Positions 35,649 to 45,051 of a DNA stretch of 64,000 bases are shown piece by piece. Each line of letters opens with the position of its first letter. Position 1 is the first letter of the stretch. The notes under the pieces were generated by a model. The model saw only the letters and a list, made by a program, of their open reading frames with translations, was not told the DNA's origin and did no database searches. The position numbers were made by a program, and so were the translations under genes. The stretch is from Chryseobacterium sp. JUb7 (GTDB lineage Bacteria; Bacteroidota; Bacteroidia; Flavobacteriales; Weeksellaceae): the NCBI RefSeq assembly GCF_024806495.1, contig NZ_JANUFF010000002.1, positions 558,001-622,000 of the forward strand, given 5' to 3'.

Positions 35649-36681
35649 ATTTAAATCTATTCGATGAAATTTCTTCGTGCAAAGGAATATTAATTTCAAT
35701 AAAATCAAATAAGCTTTTTGAAAAATAGCAGCCATTTAAGATACCTCTTGCCCCTAAACCGTTAAATACATACAAATTAACATACTCAGAATGTCTTCCA
35801 ATAATAGGTCTTCTATCTTTTACGGTAGGTCTGAAACCGAAATTGACTTCTTTTACTTCAAAATAATAAGGATAAAACTCTGATAAGCCTTTAACCAGTT
35901 GATCTACCGCATAATCATCTATATTATGATGAAGCTGTTCCCTGTCATAGGTTCCGCCATAAAAATAAAGTCCATTATTGGTAGGAAATAAAAAGTGTTT
36001 CTTTTTAATCGTAATATTTTGAGGAAGGTCTTTAGAAAGCTTTACTTTAATATGATGACCTTTATTAGCATTTACTTCAATGTCAGAAAAAAAAGGATTC
36101 TCTTTTACTCCCATTCCTTCACAGAAAATAATATTTTTAAAATTAAAATCTTTATATATGGAATTTTCAGTATCAATTTTCGAATAATCGAATTTTTCAT
36201 TAATAAAATTTGAATTTCTTTTTAGAAAACTAAATAAACCCATGAAAAATCCACTTACATTAAGTCTGGCAGACTGATTAACCTTTCCCGAATTAAAATC
36301 ATTTTTTACTACCTCTAAATGATCGAATTTTTTGTCTAAAAATTGAACAAGGTCATTATTATCTGATTTTTTAAGCCAAAGCTTCTGTTCATTTTCATCA
36401 TGAAAAATTCTGTGAATAGGAGCTTCTATTAAATAATTTTCTCCGGTATAAGATTCAATTTCTTTCAAAGAATCTTTAAGAAAGTCGATCTGTTCCTGAG
36501 CCTTCCAGAATGTTGTGAATTTCTTAAGAACAACAGGATTTATAATTCCTGCAGAAACCTGCGAAGCATTTTTTTTGTCTTCCGAAAACAGAACAAAAGA
36601 CTTATTATTTTTAATCAACTGATGGGCAAAAAACAATGCTGCATAGCCATCTCCTACTATAATATAATCTACATTTTTCAT
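35647..36681 (-). CDS. FAD-dependent oxidoreductase (DadA/DAO family)
   Basis: 344 residues. N-terminal dinucleotide-binding beta-alpha-beta (YIIVGDGYAALFFAHQL, a GxGxxA variant), an Asn/Pro motif SAGIINPVVL, and the C-terminal FGFRPTVKDRRPIIG..LYVFNGLGARGILNG typical of D-amino-acid-oxidase-like flavoenzymes. Substrate cannot be inferred. No signal peptide. It begins 7 bp after a strong hairpin-T-run that ends the gldN transcript, so expression may depend on read-through or on a promoter inside that hairpin. Confidence 0.82.
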   Translation of the reverse strand: MKNVDYIIVGDGYAALFFAHQLIKNNKSFVLFSEDKKNASQVSAGIINPVVLKKFTTFWKAQEQIDFLKDSLKEIESYTGENYLIEAPIHRIFHDENEQKLWLKKSDNNDLVQFLDKKFDHLEVVKNDFNSGKVNQSARLNVSGFFMGLFSFLKRNSNFINEKFDYSKIDTENSIYKDFNFKNIIFCEGMGVKENPFFSDIEVNANKGHHIKVKLSKDLPQNITIKKKHFLFPTNNGLYFYGGTYDREQLHHNIDDYAVDQLVKGLSEFYPYYFEVKEVNFGFRPTVKDRRPIIGRHSEYVNLYVFNGLGARGILNGCYFSKSLFDFIEINIPLHEEISSNRFK

Positions 36682-36687
36682 AATAAA

Positions 36688-36715
36688 AAAACCTGAGTAA
36701 AAGTACTCAGGTTTT
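36688..36715 (-). terminator. Terminator of the gldKLMN operon
   Basis: AAAACCTGAGTA (36688-36699) pairs perfectly with TACTCAGGTTTT (36704-36715) around AAAG. On the minus strand it is followed by a T-run that reaches the start codon of the FAD oxidoreductase. Confidence 0.85.
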
Positions 36716-36735
36716 CTATAATTATCAAGTGAAAT

Positions 36736-37674
36736 CTAGTAATTCCACATATCATTTTCCATTTGAAGGATTTGAGCTTTAATTCTGTCGCTCTCTTCGA
36801 TCTGGTCATCAGCATCTCTAGGAATGTAGTCTTTAATAACGCCATCACCTAAACCTGTTGAAGATTTGAATATTACAGAAGAAAATCTTCTTGCATTGAT
36901 CAAGTCATCAAAAGATAAATCAGCAGATGTATTCTTTCTGTTATAAACAAAATTATTAGCTAAGATATCTCTTGCGTTTGGATAATATACCCAGAAAAGA
37001 TCGATCAAATCATTAGCACCAGCAAGCGGCTGCCCATCAGGACCTAATCTACCGATCATCTGAGGATCCGGACCCATTGCAGCAATACCCAAAGGTCTGT
37101 ACTTCATTTGTCCGTCTCTCTTATCGATAAACCACATACCGAACACTTTTAAAACTCTAACTTTATCAGTTGTTGTTTCATAAACGTCAGTAAGCTCTTT
37201 CTTCTCCTGTTCAGTCAATTGACGTCCACTGTTTAAGATATTTACAGCTTCGTCATCAACACGTACACTCACCAATCTGTCCTTAATTTGTTGAGGAGTA
37301 AGTCTTTGAACAAAATTTTCATCATCATAAACTTCAGCGATCTGACCGCTTAAAGCACCATCTAATAGAAGTTTGTATAGAGATACTGTTTGTGTAGCTA
37401 ATAATCCATCCGGGTTATTGTAATAGAATGGCTGATTGATCTTGTCATTCATATCAATAACTTCCCAAACAAACATACTTTTCATGATATCTTTATCATC
37501 AACAAACCCATATTCTAAAGGCTTAACTTTTTTGTCAATGACTGTATCTCCAACTTTCATTTTGTTTTCAGCTCTCATTTTTCTAAACTCTTCCGGAGAA
37601 GAAGCGTTTAGGATAGTCTGGGAAAACATAAAACCAGAAACTAAAACTAAAAAACTGCTAATATATTTTTTCAT
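36736..37674 (-). CDS. gldN: Type IX secretion/gliding motility protein GldN (PorN)
   Basis: 312 residues with signal peptide (YISSFLVLVSGFMFSQ). Family features include VIDKKVKPLEYGFVDDKDI, VWEVIDMNDKINQPFYYNN, KVRVLKVFGMWFIDKRDGQMKYRPLGIAAMGPD and the DLFWVYYPNARDILAN block. GldN forms periplasmic rings with GldK that contact the outer-membrane translocon. It is the last of four gld genes, 7 bp after gldM. Length is typical. Confidence 0.95.
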   Translation of the reverse strand: MKKYISSFLVLVSGFMFSQTILNASSPEEFRKMRAENKMKVGDTVIDKKVKPLEYGFVDDKDIMKSMFVWEVIDMNDKINQPFYYNNPDGLLATQTVSLYKLLLDGALSGQIAEVYDDENFVQRLTPQQIKDRLVSVRVDDEAVNILNSGRQLTEQEKKELTDVYETTTDKVRVLKVFGMWFIDKRDGQMKYRPLGIAAMGPDPQMIGRLGPDGQPLAGANDLIDLFWVYYPNARDILANNFVYNRKNTSADLSFDDLINARRFSSVIFKSSTGLGDGVIKDYIPRDADDQIEESDRIKAQILQMENDMWNY

Positions 37675-37681
37675 AATACTT

Positions 37682-39274
37682 TTATTGGATATTAATTAAT
37701 ACAGGTGATATATTTCCAACTTGTTGGGTACCTAAACCAGTAGCCGACGCTTTAATTTCAAATATATAAACACCATCTCCAGGTCTTAAATTTTTGAACA
37801 TACCTGCAGCACCTTGTAACGAATTACCCTGTACCTGCATTGCTGCTCTACCCGGAACTCTAACCATGAACGATGTTACATTGAAAGATACTGGGAAGTC
37901 AAAGTCTGGAATTGTAGCTGATAATGACTGGTTTTCAACTGAAGTTGCAGGCATTGTCAACATATTTTTCCCTCTGATCTGACCTTGCGGCGGTGGTACA
38001 TTTTTAATTCTGTATTCAAATACCTGAGATAAAGCTTTACCATAAGGATCTGTTCCTGATAAAGTAATCTTTAAGATATTTCCTGCACCTGGTTTTACAT
38101 CCCATTTACCTGGACCTGTACTCTTAACAACAGCTCCCGGAGCAGATAATGAAAGTTTAGCATTATCAGCACCTAAGATAGAACCTGTAACCGGGTTATC
38201 AAGATTTCTATACATTACGTTCATCTTATCAGCAGAAAGTAATAAACCTTTTTGAAGTTTTACTTCTTGCGGACCAGCAATAACATTATAAGTATGAGTG
38301 AAAGGGAAGCTTTGTGCTTTACCTGTCGCATCAGTTAATGTAATATTACCACTTAAAGTATGAGGACCAATTCCACCAGTATTAAGTGAAGCATATCCTT
38401 TTCCGTTTTCCTGTCTGCTAACTCCTGACATTACAATTTTATTACTGTTAGAATAGTTTCCTAACATAATAACTGCTTCAGCCGGTTTTCCAGCTACTAC
38501 ATCTACCGGAGCAGAAACAATAGCTTCATAGCTTGAGAACTTGATACTAGCATCTACTTTTTCCTGAAGCATTAAAGCTAGTGCATCAGATTGTACGTTT
38601 CTTGCATCATTTTGAATAATTTCTAAATTCGAAATCGCTGCAATTAGCGGCTGATGGTAGAATTTATTCTGGAACCAAGTTTTCTCATTTGGAGATTTTC
38701 CTTTTGGATATTCAGCAATTAAAGATTTATTAGCTCTTTCCACTAAATCTTTTAACTGAGGATTATTACCAAAAGTACTGTTGATATAATTTCTTACATC
38801 ATCAATTTTAGCTTTTAAATCATTAGCACCTTTCGAAGGGCTATTTTCATCTCCTTCTTTAAAGAAGTATTCAGTAGTTGCTTCATTATTATTTAATGCG
38901 GCAAAATTTTCACTTACATCGATATCTTTTCCTGTTTTAGGATCTTTATCGTGAAATTCTGATTTCTTTTTTAATTGGTCTTTAATTTTTTGAGCATGAT
39001 CTACCAGGCTGTTGATCTTATCTCTCAAAACTTTATACTGTTCCCAAGGCTGAGCATAAGTATCTGGTACCTGCTGTGCTTTTGCTTCAAGGGTTTTCTC
39101 GAAAATCTTTTCGTTTTTCTTTTCAGTTAAAGTTCTTGTTTCATTAAGAGCTTTGGTAGAATCATAATATGATCTGATGATTTCTGCATCAATGTTTAGG
39201 GCCATCATAGCGATGAACACCAGATACATTAGGTTGATCATCTTCTGACGAGGGGTCTGTTTTCCTGCTGCCAT
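37682..39274 (-). CDS. gldM: Type IX secretion motor protein GldM (PorM)
   Basis: 530 residues. N-terminus MAAGKQTPRQKMINLMYLVFIAMMALNIDAE includes the single TM helix that interacts with GldL. The long periplasmic part consists of several beta-domains (D1-D4; for example VDVVAGKPAEAVIMLGNYS and GGIGPHTLSGNI). GldL and GldM form the proton-driven rotary motor of the secretion system and of gliding. Gap to gldL is 55 bp. Confidence 0.96.
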   Translation of the reverse strand: MAAGKQTPRQKMINLMYLVFIAMMALNIDAEIIRSYYDSTKALNETRTLTEKKNEKIFEKTLEAKAQQVPDTYAQPWEQYKVLRDKINSLVDHAQKIKDQLKKKSEFHDKDPKTGKDIDVSENFAALNNNEATTEYFFKEGDENSPSKGANDLKAKIDDVRNYINSTFGNNPQLKDLVERANKSLIAEYPKGKSPNEKTWFQNKFYHQPLIAAISNLEIIQNDARNVQSDALALMLQEKVDASIKFSSYEAIVSAPVDVVAGKPAEAVIMLGNYSNSNKIVMSGVSRQENGKGYASLNTGGIGPHTLSGNITLTDATGKAQSFPFTHTYNVIAGPQEVKLQKGLLLSADKMNVMYRNLDNPVTGSILGADNAKLSLSAPGAVVKSTGPGKWDVKPGAGNILKITLSGTDPYGKALSQVFEYRIKNVPPPQGQIRGKNMLTMPATSVENQSLSATIPDFDFPVSFNVTSFMVRVPGRAAMQVQGNSLQGAAGMFKNLRPGDGVYIFEIKASATGLGTQQVGNISPVLINIQ

Positions 39275-39329
39275 TCTTTTTCTTTGTTTTTTTGATTAAG
39301 TAGTTAAATTTAGAAAATGGGTCAGGAAA

Positions 39330-40028
39330 TTAAGATTTCATCGCAGTTAACATACCACCATAAACTCTGTTTAAGTTATTTAAGTTAGATGTTAGACCTT
39401 GTAACTCTTGATTGAATTTTTCTGATTGTTCAGCAGATTTTTGCATATCTGCTACGTATTTGTTAGCAAATTCTGATTGTTTTTTACCGCTTTCCAACTG
39501 CATTGCATATAAAGCATTCATGCTTTCCATGTGAGTTGCAGCCTTATTAAGCTGATCATTATATTTATGAGTAGAAGCAGAAACATCTACTGTTTGATTG
39601 ATCTGATCAACAGAATTTGAAAATTTATCGATACCTGTTCTTAATCTTTCGAATAATTGAACGTCTAACTTAGCGTCTTCAAGCATTTTGTCTAATTTAG
39701 TTGAAAGAGAATTCTCTAATTCAGCAAATTGAGCAGCAGCATTATTATTTCTAGAAGATACATTAGAATGTAAAGGATTTGGGTTAGCATGCTTATCTAA
39801 TAATTCAGGATAAACATTTTCCCAAGCATAAGACTCTTCAGATTTTGGAGGGTCAAATGCGAAGATGATGAAGATAATTGCTTCAGTAATAAGTCCCACA
39901 GTAAGAGCTATGTTACCATTAATAGGCCCCAAAGTAATGTGAGTAATTTTAAGCCAAGCTCCAAGAATTACAATTGCAGCACCGAATGAATAGAAGAAAT
40001 TCATCCAAGCATCTTTAGTCTTAAACAT
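39330..40028 (-). CDS. gldL: Type IX secretion motor protein GldL (PorL)
   Basis: 232 residues. Two N-terminal TM helices (AWMNFFYSFGAAIVILGAWLKI and NIALTVGLITEAIIFIIFAF) with the conserved Glu in LITEAIIF that is linked to proton flow. A cytoplasmic coiled-coil tail of about 170 residues follows (EQSEKFNQELQGLTSNLNNL). Partner of GldM. Neighbouring gldK begins 59 bp upstream. Confidence 0.96.
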   Translation of the reverse strand: MFKTKDAWMNFFYSFGAAIVILGAWLKITHITLGPINGNIALTVGLITEAIIFIIFAFDPPKSEESYAWENVYPELLDKHANPNPLHSNVSSRNNNAAAQFAELENSLSTKLDKMLEDAKLDVQLFERLRTGIDKFSNSVDQINQTVDVSASTHKYNDQLNKAATHMESMNALYAMQLESGKKQSEFANKYVADMQKSAEQSEKFNQELQGLTSNLNNLNRVYGGMLTAMKS

Positions 40029-40087
40029 ATAAGTTAGTTTTTTTTAATGTTAAATAAAATTGTTATTGAAAAATAGTTGTGCGAAGA

Positions 40088-41506
40088 TTATCTGTTAACT
40101 CTCCTTGGTTTAACAGCTGCTTCAGGAATATCCTGTACAGTTCTGAATCCAATATAACTTCTAGCTGAATCTTTTCTTTCCCAATCTCTAGAACCAGTCA
40201 TCAACATATATCCTACATCTTTCCAAGAACCACCTCTTACAGATTTTCTTGTATCCGTCTGCCCTTTAGTAGTAGGGTTTAGAGTAGATGAGAATCCGTA
40301 TGAAGAGTTGTTATAATCGGATACAGTCCATTCAGAAACGTTTCCAGCCATGTCATATAACCCAAATCCATTTTTCTTAAATTTCTTTACTGGAGCTGCA
40401 TATGTATAAGTACCTTTTTTCTCGTCTTCCATGTAGTTACCTCTCTTTGGTTTAAAGTTTGCAAGGTAGCAACCTCTGTCATCCATCAAGTAAGGACCTC
40501 CCCAAGGGTAAGTAGCATTTTGCATACCTCCTTTTGCAGCGTACTCCCACTCAAATTCTGTAGGTAAACGGAACACTAATGGTCTTTGTTTTTTTCTTTT
40601 TAAACTTTCGTTGTAGTCAGATTTCAATTTTGATCTGAAGTTACAGTAAGCTCTTGCCTGATCCCAAGTAACTCCTACAACAGGATAATCTTTATAAGCC
40701 TTGTGCCAGAAATATTGCTCAAATAATGGCTCATTATAAGCGAAGTGGAAATCTTTAACCCAAACAGTTGTATCAGGATAAATAGCAATACTAGAACTTC
40801 TAAGGTAGTTTACACCTCTTTCTTTCTCAGCAAGCGCAGCATCCATATCTCCCCATCTGTACGTATATTTCAATTTACTAACATCAAGAATTCTTTCATT
40901 AGATACTCTTGAAGAAGCTGGTAAATACATAGATTCTAACACTTCTGCGTATTCTACATCAGGATATTTAGATGTAGACCAGTGCAAAGGAACTTTCCAA
41001 TCCAATTTCTTGGTTGCATCGTATCCGTCATCTTCTCTACCTCCTTGTCCTTCTAAATATTCTTGATATGGTGTTAAATTTTCTTCTTTTTGAGCCAGGT
41101 ATGCATAATCTCCTATGTTTGTCCCTCTTCCTTTACCTTCGCCCCCTTCACCGGCAGCTTCAGCAAGTAAAGTTCTAGCGATAGAATCTCTTACATAATT
41201 AATGAATACTCTGTACTCTGCATTAGTAGTTTCTGCTTCATCCATGAAGAATGCGGAAACAGTAACTGTTTTCAAAGCTGCTTTCTCAGGGGTATTTGTA
41301 GGGTCCTGATCTGCTAAACCTGCAACAAATGATCCTGCAGGGATTGCAACCATTCCGTATGGTCTTTCTGCAACAAATGATTTAGTTTTTTCTCTTGGTA
41401 TCAACTCTCCTTTTGTTCCGGGTTTCCCTACTGAAGAAGATCCCCCACCTGAACAAGATACCGATGCTACTGACGCAGACAATAATAAAAGAAATATCCT
41501 TTTCAT
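40088..41506 (-). CDS. gldK: Type IX secretion/gliding lipoprotein GldK (PorK)
   Basis: 472 residues with lipobox ASVSC (residue ~19) and a Gly/Ser-rich linker. The FGE-sulfatase-like fold is clear: GMVAIPAGSFVAGL, FFMDEAETTNAEYR, VPLHWSTSKYPD, YPVVGVTWDQARAYCNF, FRLPTEFEWEYAAKGG, GLYDMAGNVSEWT and SVRGGSWKD. Outer-membrane lipoprotein forming the ring with GldN. First gene of gldKLMN. A weak TATATTTA lies just upstream at about 41530. Confidence 0.96.
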   Translation of the reverse strand: MKRIFLLLLSASVASVSCSGGGSSSVGKPGTKGELIPREKTKSFVAERPYGMVAIPAGSFVAGLADQDPTNTPEKAALKTVTVSAFFMDEAETTNAEYRVFINYVRDSIARTLLAEAAGEGGEGKGRGTNIGDYAYLAQKEENLTPYQEYLEGQGGREDDGYDATKKLDWKVPLHWSTSKYPDVEYAEVLESMYLPASSRVSNERILDVSKLKYTYRWGDMDAALAEKERGVNYLRSSSIAIYPDTTVWVKDFHFAYNEPLFEQYFWHKAYKDYPVVGVTWDQARAYCNFRSKLKSDYNESLKRKKQRPLVFRLPTEFEWEYAAKGGMQNATYPWGGPYLMDDRGCYLANFKPKRGNYMEDEKKGTYTYAAPVKKFKKNGFGLYDMAGNVSEWTVSDYNNSSYGFSSTLNPTTKGQTDTRKSVRGGSWKDVGYMLMTGSRDWERKDSARSYIGFRTVQDIPEAAVKPRRVNR

Positions 41507-41614
41507 GTTAATTTTTATAATTAAGCCGTAAATATATAATTTTTTTAAGAAACTTTTAAGATTTTTTTTGAAATAACGGAAGAAATCTAAATTTATTTTA
41601 TTTCCAACAAATAA

Positions 41615-43468
41615 TTATTCCACCGTTACCGACTTTGCAAGGTTTCTCGGCTGATCTACATTAGCTCCTCTATACACTGCAATATAGTATGCTAGCAGCT
41701 GTAAAGGCACTGACGCGACGATTGGTGAGAAACATTCCGAAGTCTCAGGAATCTCAATAACATAATCTGCCATTGCGCTTACCTGTTTGTCTCCTTTATT
41801 TACAACAGCAATAATTTTCCCTTTTCTGGCTTTAATTTCCTGAACATTGCTTACAATCTTATCATAATGTCCTTTTTTAGGAGCAATAATTACGATTGGC
41901 ATATTTTCATCAATTAAAGCGATAGGTCCGTGCTTCATTTCTGCAGCCGGATATCCTTCAGCATGAATATAAGAGATTTCTTTTAATTTTAAAGCACCTT
42001 CCAATGCTGCAGGATAATTGTATCCTCTTCCTAAATAAAGGAAATTGGTAGCACTGATAAAGTCTTTTGCGATGCTTTGAGTCAATTCGTGAGTAGAATT
42101 TAACACATCTTCAATTTTCTTAGGAATAGCATCAAGCTCAGCAATTAAGCTCATAAATTCAGCATTTCCTAAGTTACCATTATGTTTACCTAATTTAAAA
42201 GCAATTAAAGTAAGAATAGTAAGCTGCGCTGTAAACGCTTTTGTAGACGCTACACCAATTTCAGGACCGGCGTGCGTATATGAACCTGCATCGGTAATTC
42301 TTGCAATAGAAGAATCCACCACATTACAGATACCATATATAAATGCTCCTTTCTCTTTTGCTAATTTTAAAGCAGCCATCGTATCTGCAGTTTCTCCCGA
42401 TTGAGAAATAGCAATCACAACATCTTTATCTGTAATAATCGGGTTTCTGTATCTGAATTCTGAAGCATATTCTACTTCTACAGGAATTCTTGCGTACTCC
42501 TCGATAAGATATTCACCGATAAGACCGGCATGCCATGAAGTTCCACAAGCAATAATAATGATTCTGTTTGCGTTTTTGAATTTCTCGATATGATCCCAGA
42601 TTCCGGCCATTTTAATAACACCCTCATCTACAATCAGTCTACCTCTCATGGTATCGTGTACAGATTTTGGCTGTTCAAAAATTTCCTTAAGCATAAAATG
42701 CTCATATCCACCTTTCTCAATCTGTTCTAAACTCAACTTAAGCTCCTGAATTTCAGCTTCTATTTTAGAATTATCATTGATTGTTCTGATGTCTACTCCA
42801 TTTTCCAATGAAATGGTAGCCATATGACCTTCTTCAAGATAAATGGCTTCTTTTGTAAACTCCACAAACGGAGAAGCATCAGAAGCAATAAAATATTCCT
42901 TTTCTCCGATACCGATTGCCAATGGAGAGCCTAATCTTCCCACTACCAATACTCCCGGATAATCTTCATGCATTACAGTAATTGCATAAGCTCCGTAAAC
43001 TTCGTTAAGGGCGTATCTGACTGCTGTAGGGAAATCCATTTCGGTATTTAAATCCATAAAATACTGAACAAGATTTACCAATACCTCGGTATCAGTTTCA
43101 GATTTAAAGCTGAAACCTTTTTCTGTAAGCATTGTTTTTATGGTATCATAATTTTCGATGATACCATTATGAACAAGTGCTATTTTTCCGTTATTTGATA
43201 AATGCGGGTGAGAATTTCTATCACTTGGTACTCCGTGAGTTGCCCAACGCGTGTGCCCCATCCCTATTTTTGCTATACCTTTTAGTTGTTTAGAGATATT
43301 AACAAGATCATCTACTTTCCCTTTTGTTTTTTCAACTTCCAATTTATTATTTTCTGTTTCCAAAACAATACCGGCACTGTCGTAGCCTCTGTATTCTAAT
43401 CTTCTAAGACCATTAATAACTATATCGTAAGCGTCCTGAAATCCTGTATATCCTACAATTCCGCACAT
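41615..43468 (-). CDS. glmS: Glutamine-fructose-6-phosphate aminotransferase GlmS
   Basis: 617 residues, normal length. The N-terminal Ntn glutaminase starts MCGIVGYTG with nucleophile Cys2, followed by LRRLEYRGYDSAG and HTRWATHG. Two SIS isomerase domains follow (ACGTSWHAGLIGEYLIEEYA; AISQSGETADTMAALKLAKEKG; LGRGYNYPAALEGALKLKEISY). The end SVTVE matches the conserved tail. It makes glucosamine-6-phosphate for peptidoglycan and other amino sugars. It lies downstream of the DUF4270 gene (26 bp gap). No glmS ribozyme is expected in this phylum and none is visible. Confidence 0.97.
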   Translation of the reverse strand: MCGIVGYTGFQDAYDIVINGLRRLEYRGYDSAGIVLETENNKLEVEKTKGKVDDLVNISKQLKGIAKIGMGHTRWATHGVPSDRNSHPHLSNNGKIALVHNGIIENYDTIKTMLTEKGFSFKSETDTEVLVNLVQYFMDLNTEMDFPTAVRYALNEVYGAYAITVMHEDYPGVLVVGRLGSPLAIGIGEKEYFIASDASPFVEFTKEAIYLEEGHMATISLENGVDIRTINDNSKIEAEIQELKLSLEQIEKGGYEHFMLKEIFEQPKSVHDTMRGRLIVDEGVIKMAGIWDHIEKFKNANRIIIIACGTSWHAGLIGEYLIEEYARIPVEVEYASEFRYRNPIITDKDVVIAISQSGETADTMAALKLAKEKGAFIYGICNVVDSSIARITDAGSYTHAGPEIGVASTKAFTAQLTILTLIAFKLGKHNGNLGNAEFMSLIAELDAIPKKIEDVLNSTHELTQSIAKDFISATNFLYLGRGYNYPAALEGALKLKEISYIHAEGYPAAEMKHGPIALIDENMPIVIIAPKKGHYDKIVSNVQEIKARKGKIIAVVNKGDKQVSAMADYVIEIPETSECFSPIVASVPLQLLAYYIAVYRGANVDQPRNLAKSVTVE

Positions 43469-43494
43469 AATTTAATCAAGTGTTTTTAATTTTT

Positions 43495-45036
43495 TTACTT
43501 TGTCCCGTAGATAACTCTAAGGCTGACTTTTTTGTTAGTTCCATCATTTCCAATAAACACAGCTCTATCTCTTATATATGCTCTGGATGTATATTGGAAT
43601 CCTGCTAAAGTTCCTGTCGTTGTTGTCAGGAAGCTTCCAAGATCTATTTTAAAATATTTATCAGCATTGCTCTTTCCTGCTTCTACAAGGTCCTTCACGG
43701 ATTTTGTAACCGTAAACTCATAATAAGCCTGTTCTTCGTCCAATTTAAATGCTCTGTAAATGGCAAAGTTATTTGAACCGGCTATCTCCGTAAGGTCTGT
43801 TGTGAAAGTCGATTTTGTTACTCCATCTACTTTATCCTTTTGAATAATAGTAAATGCCGTTGGTTTTGCATAAGTATTTTTATTCCAATCATTTTTGTCT
43901 GTATAAATTCTCACTTTTGCACTAATAATCGCAGCTTTATTATTTTGATATAAATTTTTAAGACTGTCAACTGTAGTAGAAGGAATCTTAATACCGATTG
44001 AGTTTCCACCCATACCTTGTGTATAAAGCTTTTCATCTCCAGTCACTTTATTTCCTATAGAGGCTGAAGCTACTGCAGATCCCGTTCTGTCATATTCGTA
44101 TTGACCAATGTGTGCGTTCGCAGAACCTAACGCAAATGTATAAGTAGTTTGTGGTCTTGTTGTCGTACCGTTCTCCGTTTTATCCGATTTATAATACATG
44201 ATCAATTCCATATCATTAGGACTGATCTGCATTAAATATCCATCATCTTCCAAAACAGAAATTCTTAATCCTCTGAAATGTCTGATGAAGTTTGAAGCAT
44301 CCTGAAGTTCAGGCTTTCCTTTCATCGCTATAATTTTCGATTGGAAAACCGAAGGAGTTAATTGAAGTCTGATGGCAGGAGTAGTTGTTGCAAATAACGA
44401 AGATGCATCAGAATCTTTAGTGATTGTGACTGTATTTACCTTTCCGTCAAATACTTTAGAAGCAAGCGGTGTTGGGTTAACAGCATAAGTTTTATTAGAC
44501 TTTACACTATCAGAAGGACTGTTTAAGAAGTCAAGAACCTCATGAACCTGAAGAGTCATTTGTTTTTTGGCTCTACCATATTTATTAACAGGATAAGTAT
44601 TGACTACTTTTTTAGCATCAACATTCCCATCAGGATACACATAATTTTCATCTGTAGTTGTTGTCAGAGAGTCGGAAGCGTAAGTAGGCTTTATTACTAA
44701 AACCACTGAGTCTACCTGAGCATTCGTTCCAAAATCAGGGTTGTATGTTGATAATCTTAATTGTGTAAGATAAGAAGCTCTCTGCATACCAAACTGCCCT
44801 TCTTTAAAAGCTCCCAGTACGGCACTTGTCAATTTAGAAGCATCACTTCTGATACTGTCATGATTGTCAATATTAAAAGCAATCACACTAAAGGATTTTT
44901 CATTACCCTGCGCAGCATCGTCTAAATGCAGCTGTTCTCCTAAAGTATCCGGATCAGGTTCGCAATTATACAGTAATGCACTTCCAAAAATCGCTAAAAA
45001 AAGTATAGCGAATGTCCTTTTAATTGTATAAGTCAT
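43495..45036 (-). CDS. DUF4270 lipoprotein
   Basis: 513 residues with lipobox LLYNCEPD (Cys near residue 26). Fits the DUF4270 family: acidic N-terminus (LGEQLHLDDAAQGNEKSFS), then repeated beta-rich segments such as LTTTTDENYVYPDGN and the TTGTLAGFQYTSRAYIRDRAVFIGND end. Bacteroidota-specific and surface- or periplasm-located by its lipobox, function unknown. It lies 15 bp after the GT5-like gene and 26 bp before glmS, so the three form one operon. Confidence 0.88.
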   Translation of the reverse strand: MTYTIKRTFAILFLAIFGSALLYNCEPDPDTLGEQLHLDDAAQGNEKSFSVIAFNIDNHDSIRSDASKLTSAVLGAFKEGQFGMQRASYLTQLRLSTYNPDFGTNAQVDSVVLVIKPTYASDSLTTTTDENYVYPDGNVDAKKVVNTYPVNKYGRAKKQMTLQVHEVLDFLNSPSDSVKSNKTYAVNPTPLASKVFDGKVNTVTITKDSDASSLFATTTPAIRLQLTPSVFQSKIIAMKGKPELQDASNFIRHFRGLRISVLEDDGYLMQISPNDMELIMYYKSDKTENGTTTRPQTTYTFALGSANAHIGQYEYDRTGSAVASASIGNKVTGDEKLYTQGMGGNSIGIKIPSTTVDSLKNLYQNNKAAIISAKVRIYTDKNDWNKNTYAKPTAFTIIQKDKVDGVTKSTFTTDLTEIAGSNNFAIYRAFKLDEEQAYYEFTVTKSVKDLVEAGKSNADKYFKIDLGSFLTTTTGTLAGFQYTSRAYIRDRAVFIGNDGTNKKVSLRVIYGTK

Positions 45037-45051
45037 TAAAAATGTGTTTTT

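Noticed and set aside
41507..41614. glmS ribozyme or riboswitch near glmS
   Set aside because: This is the 3' side of glmS on the minus strand, and the real 5' leader is only 26 bp after the DUF4270 gene; no room for such an element.
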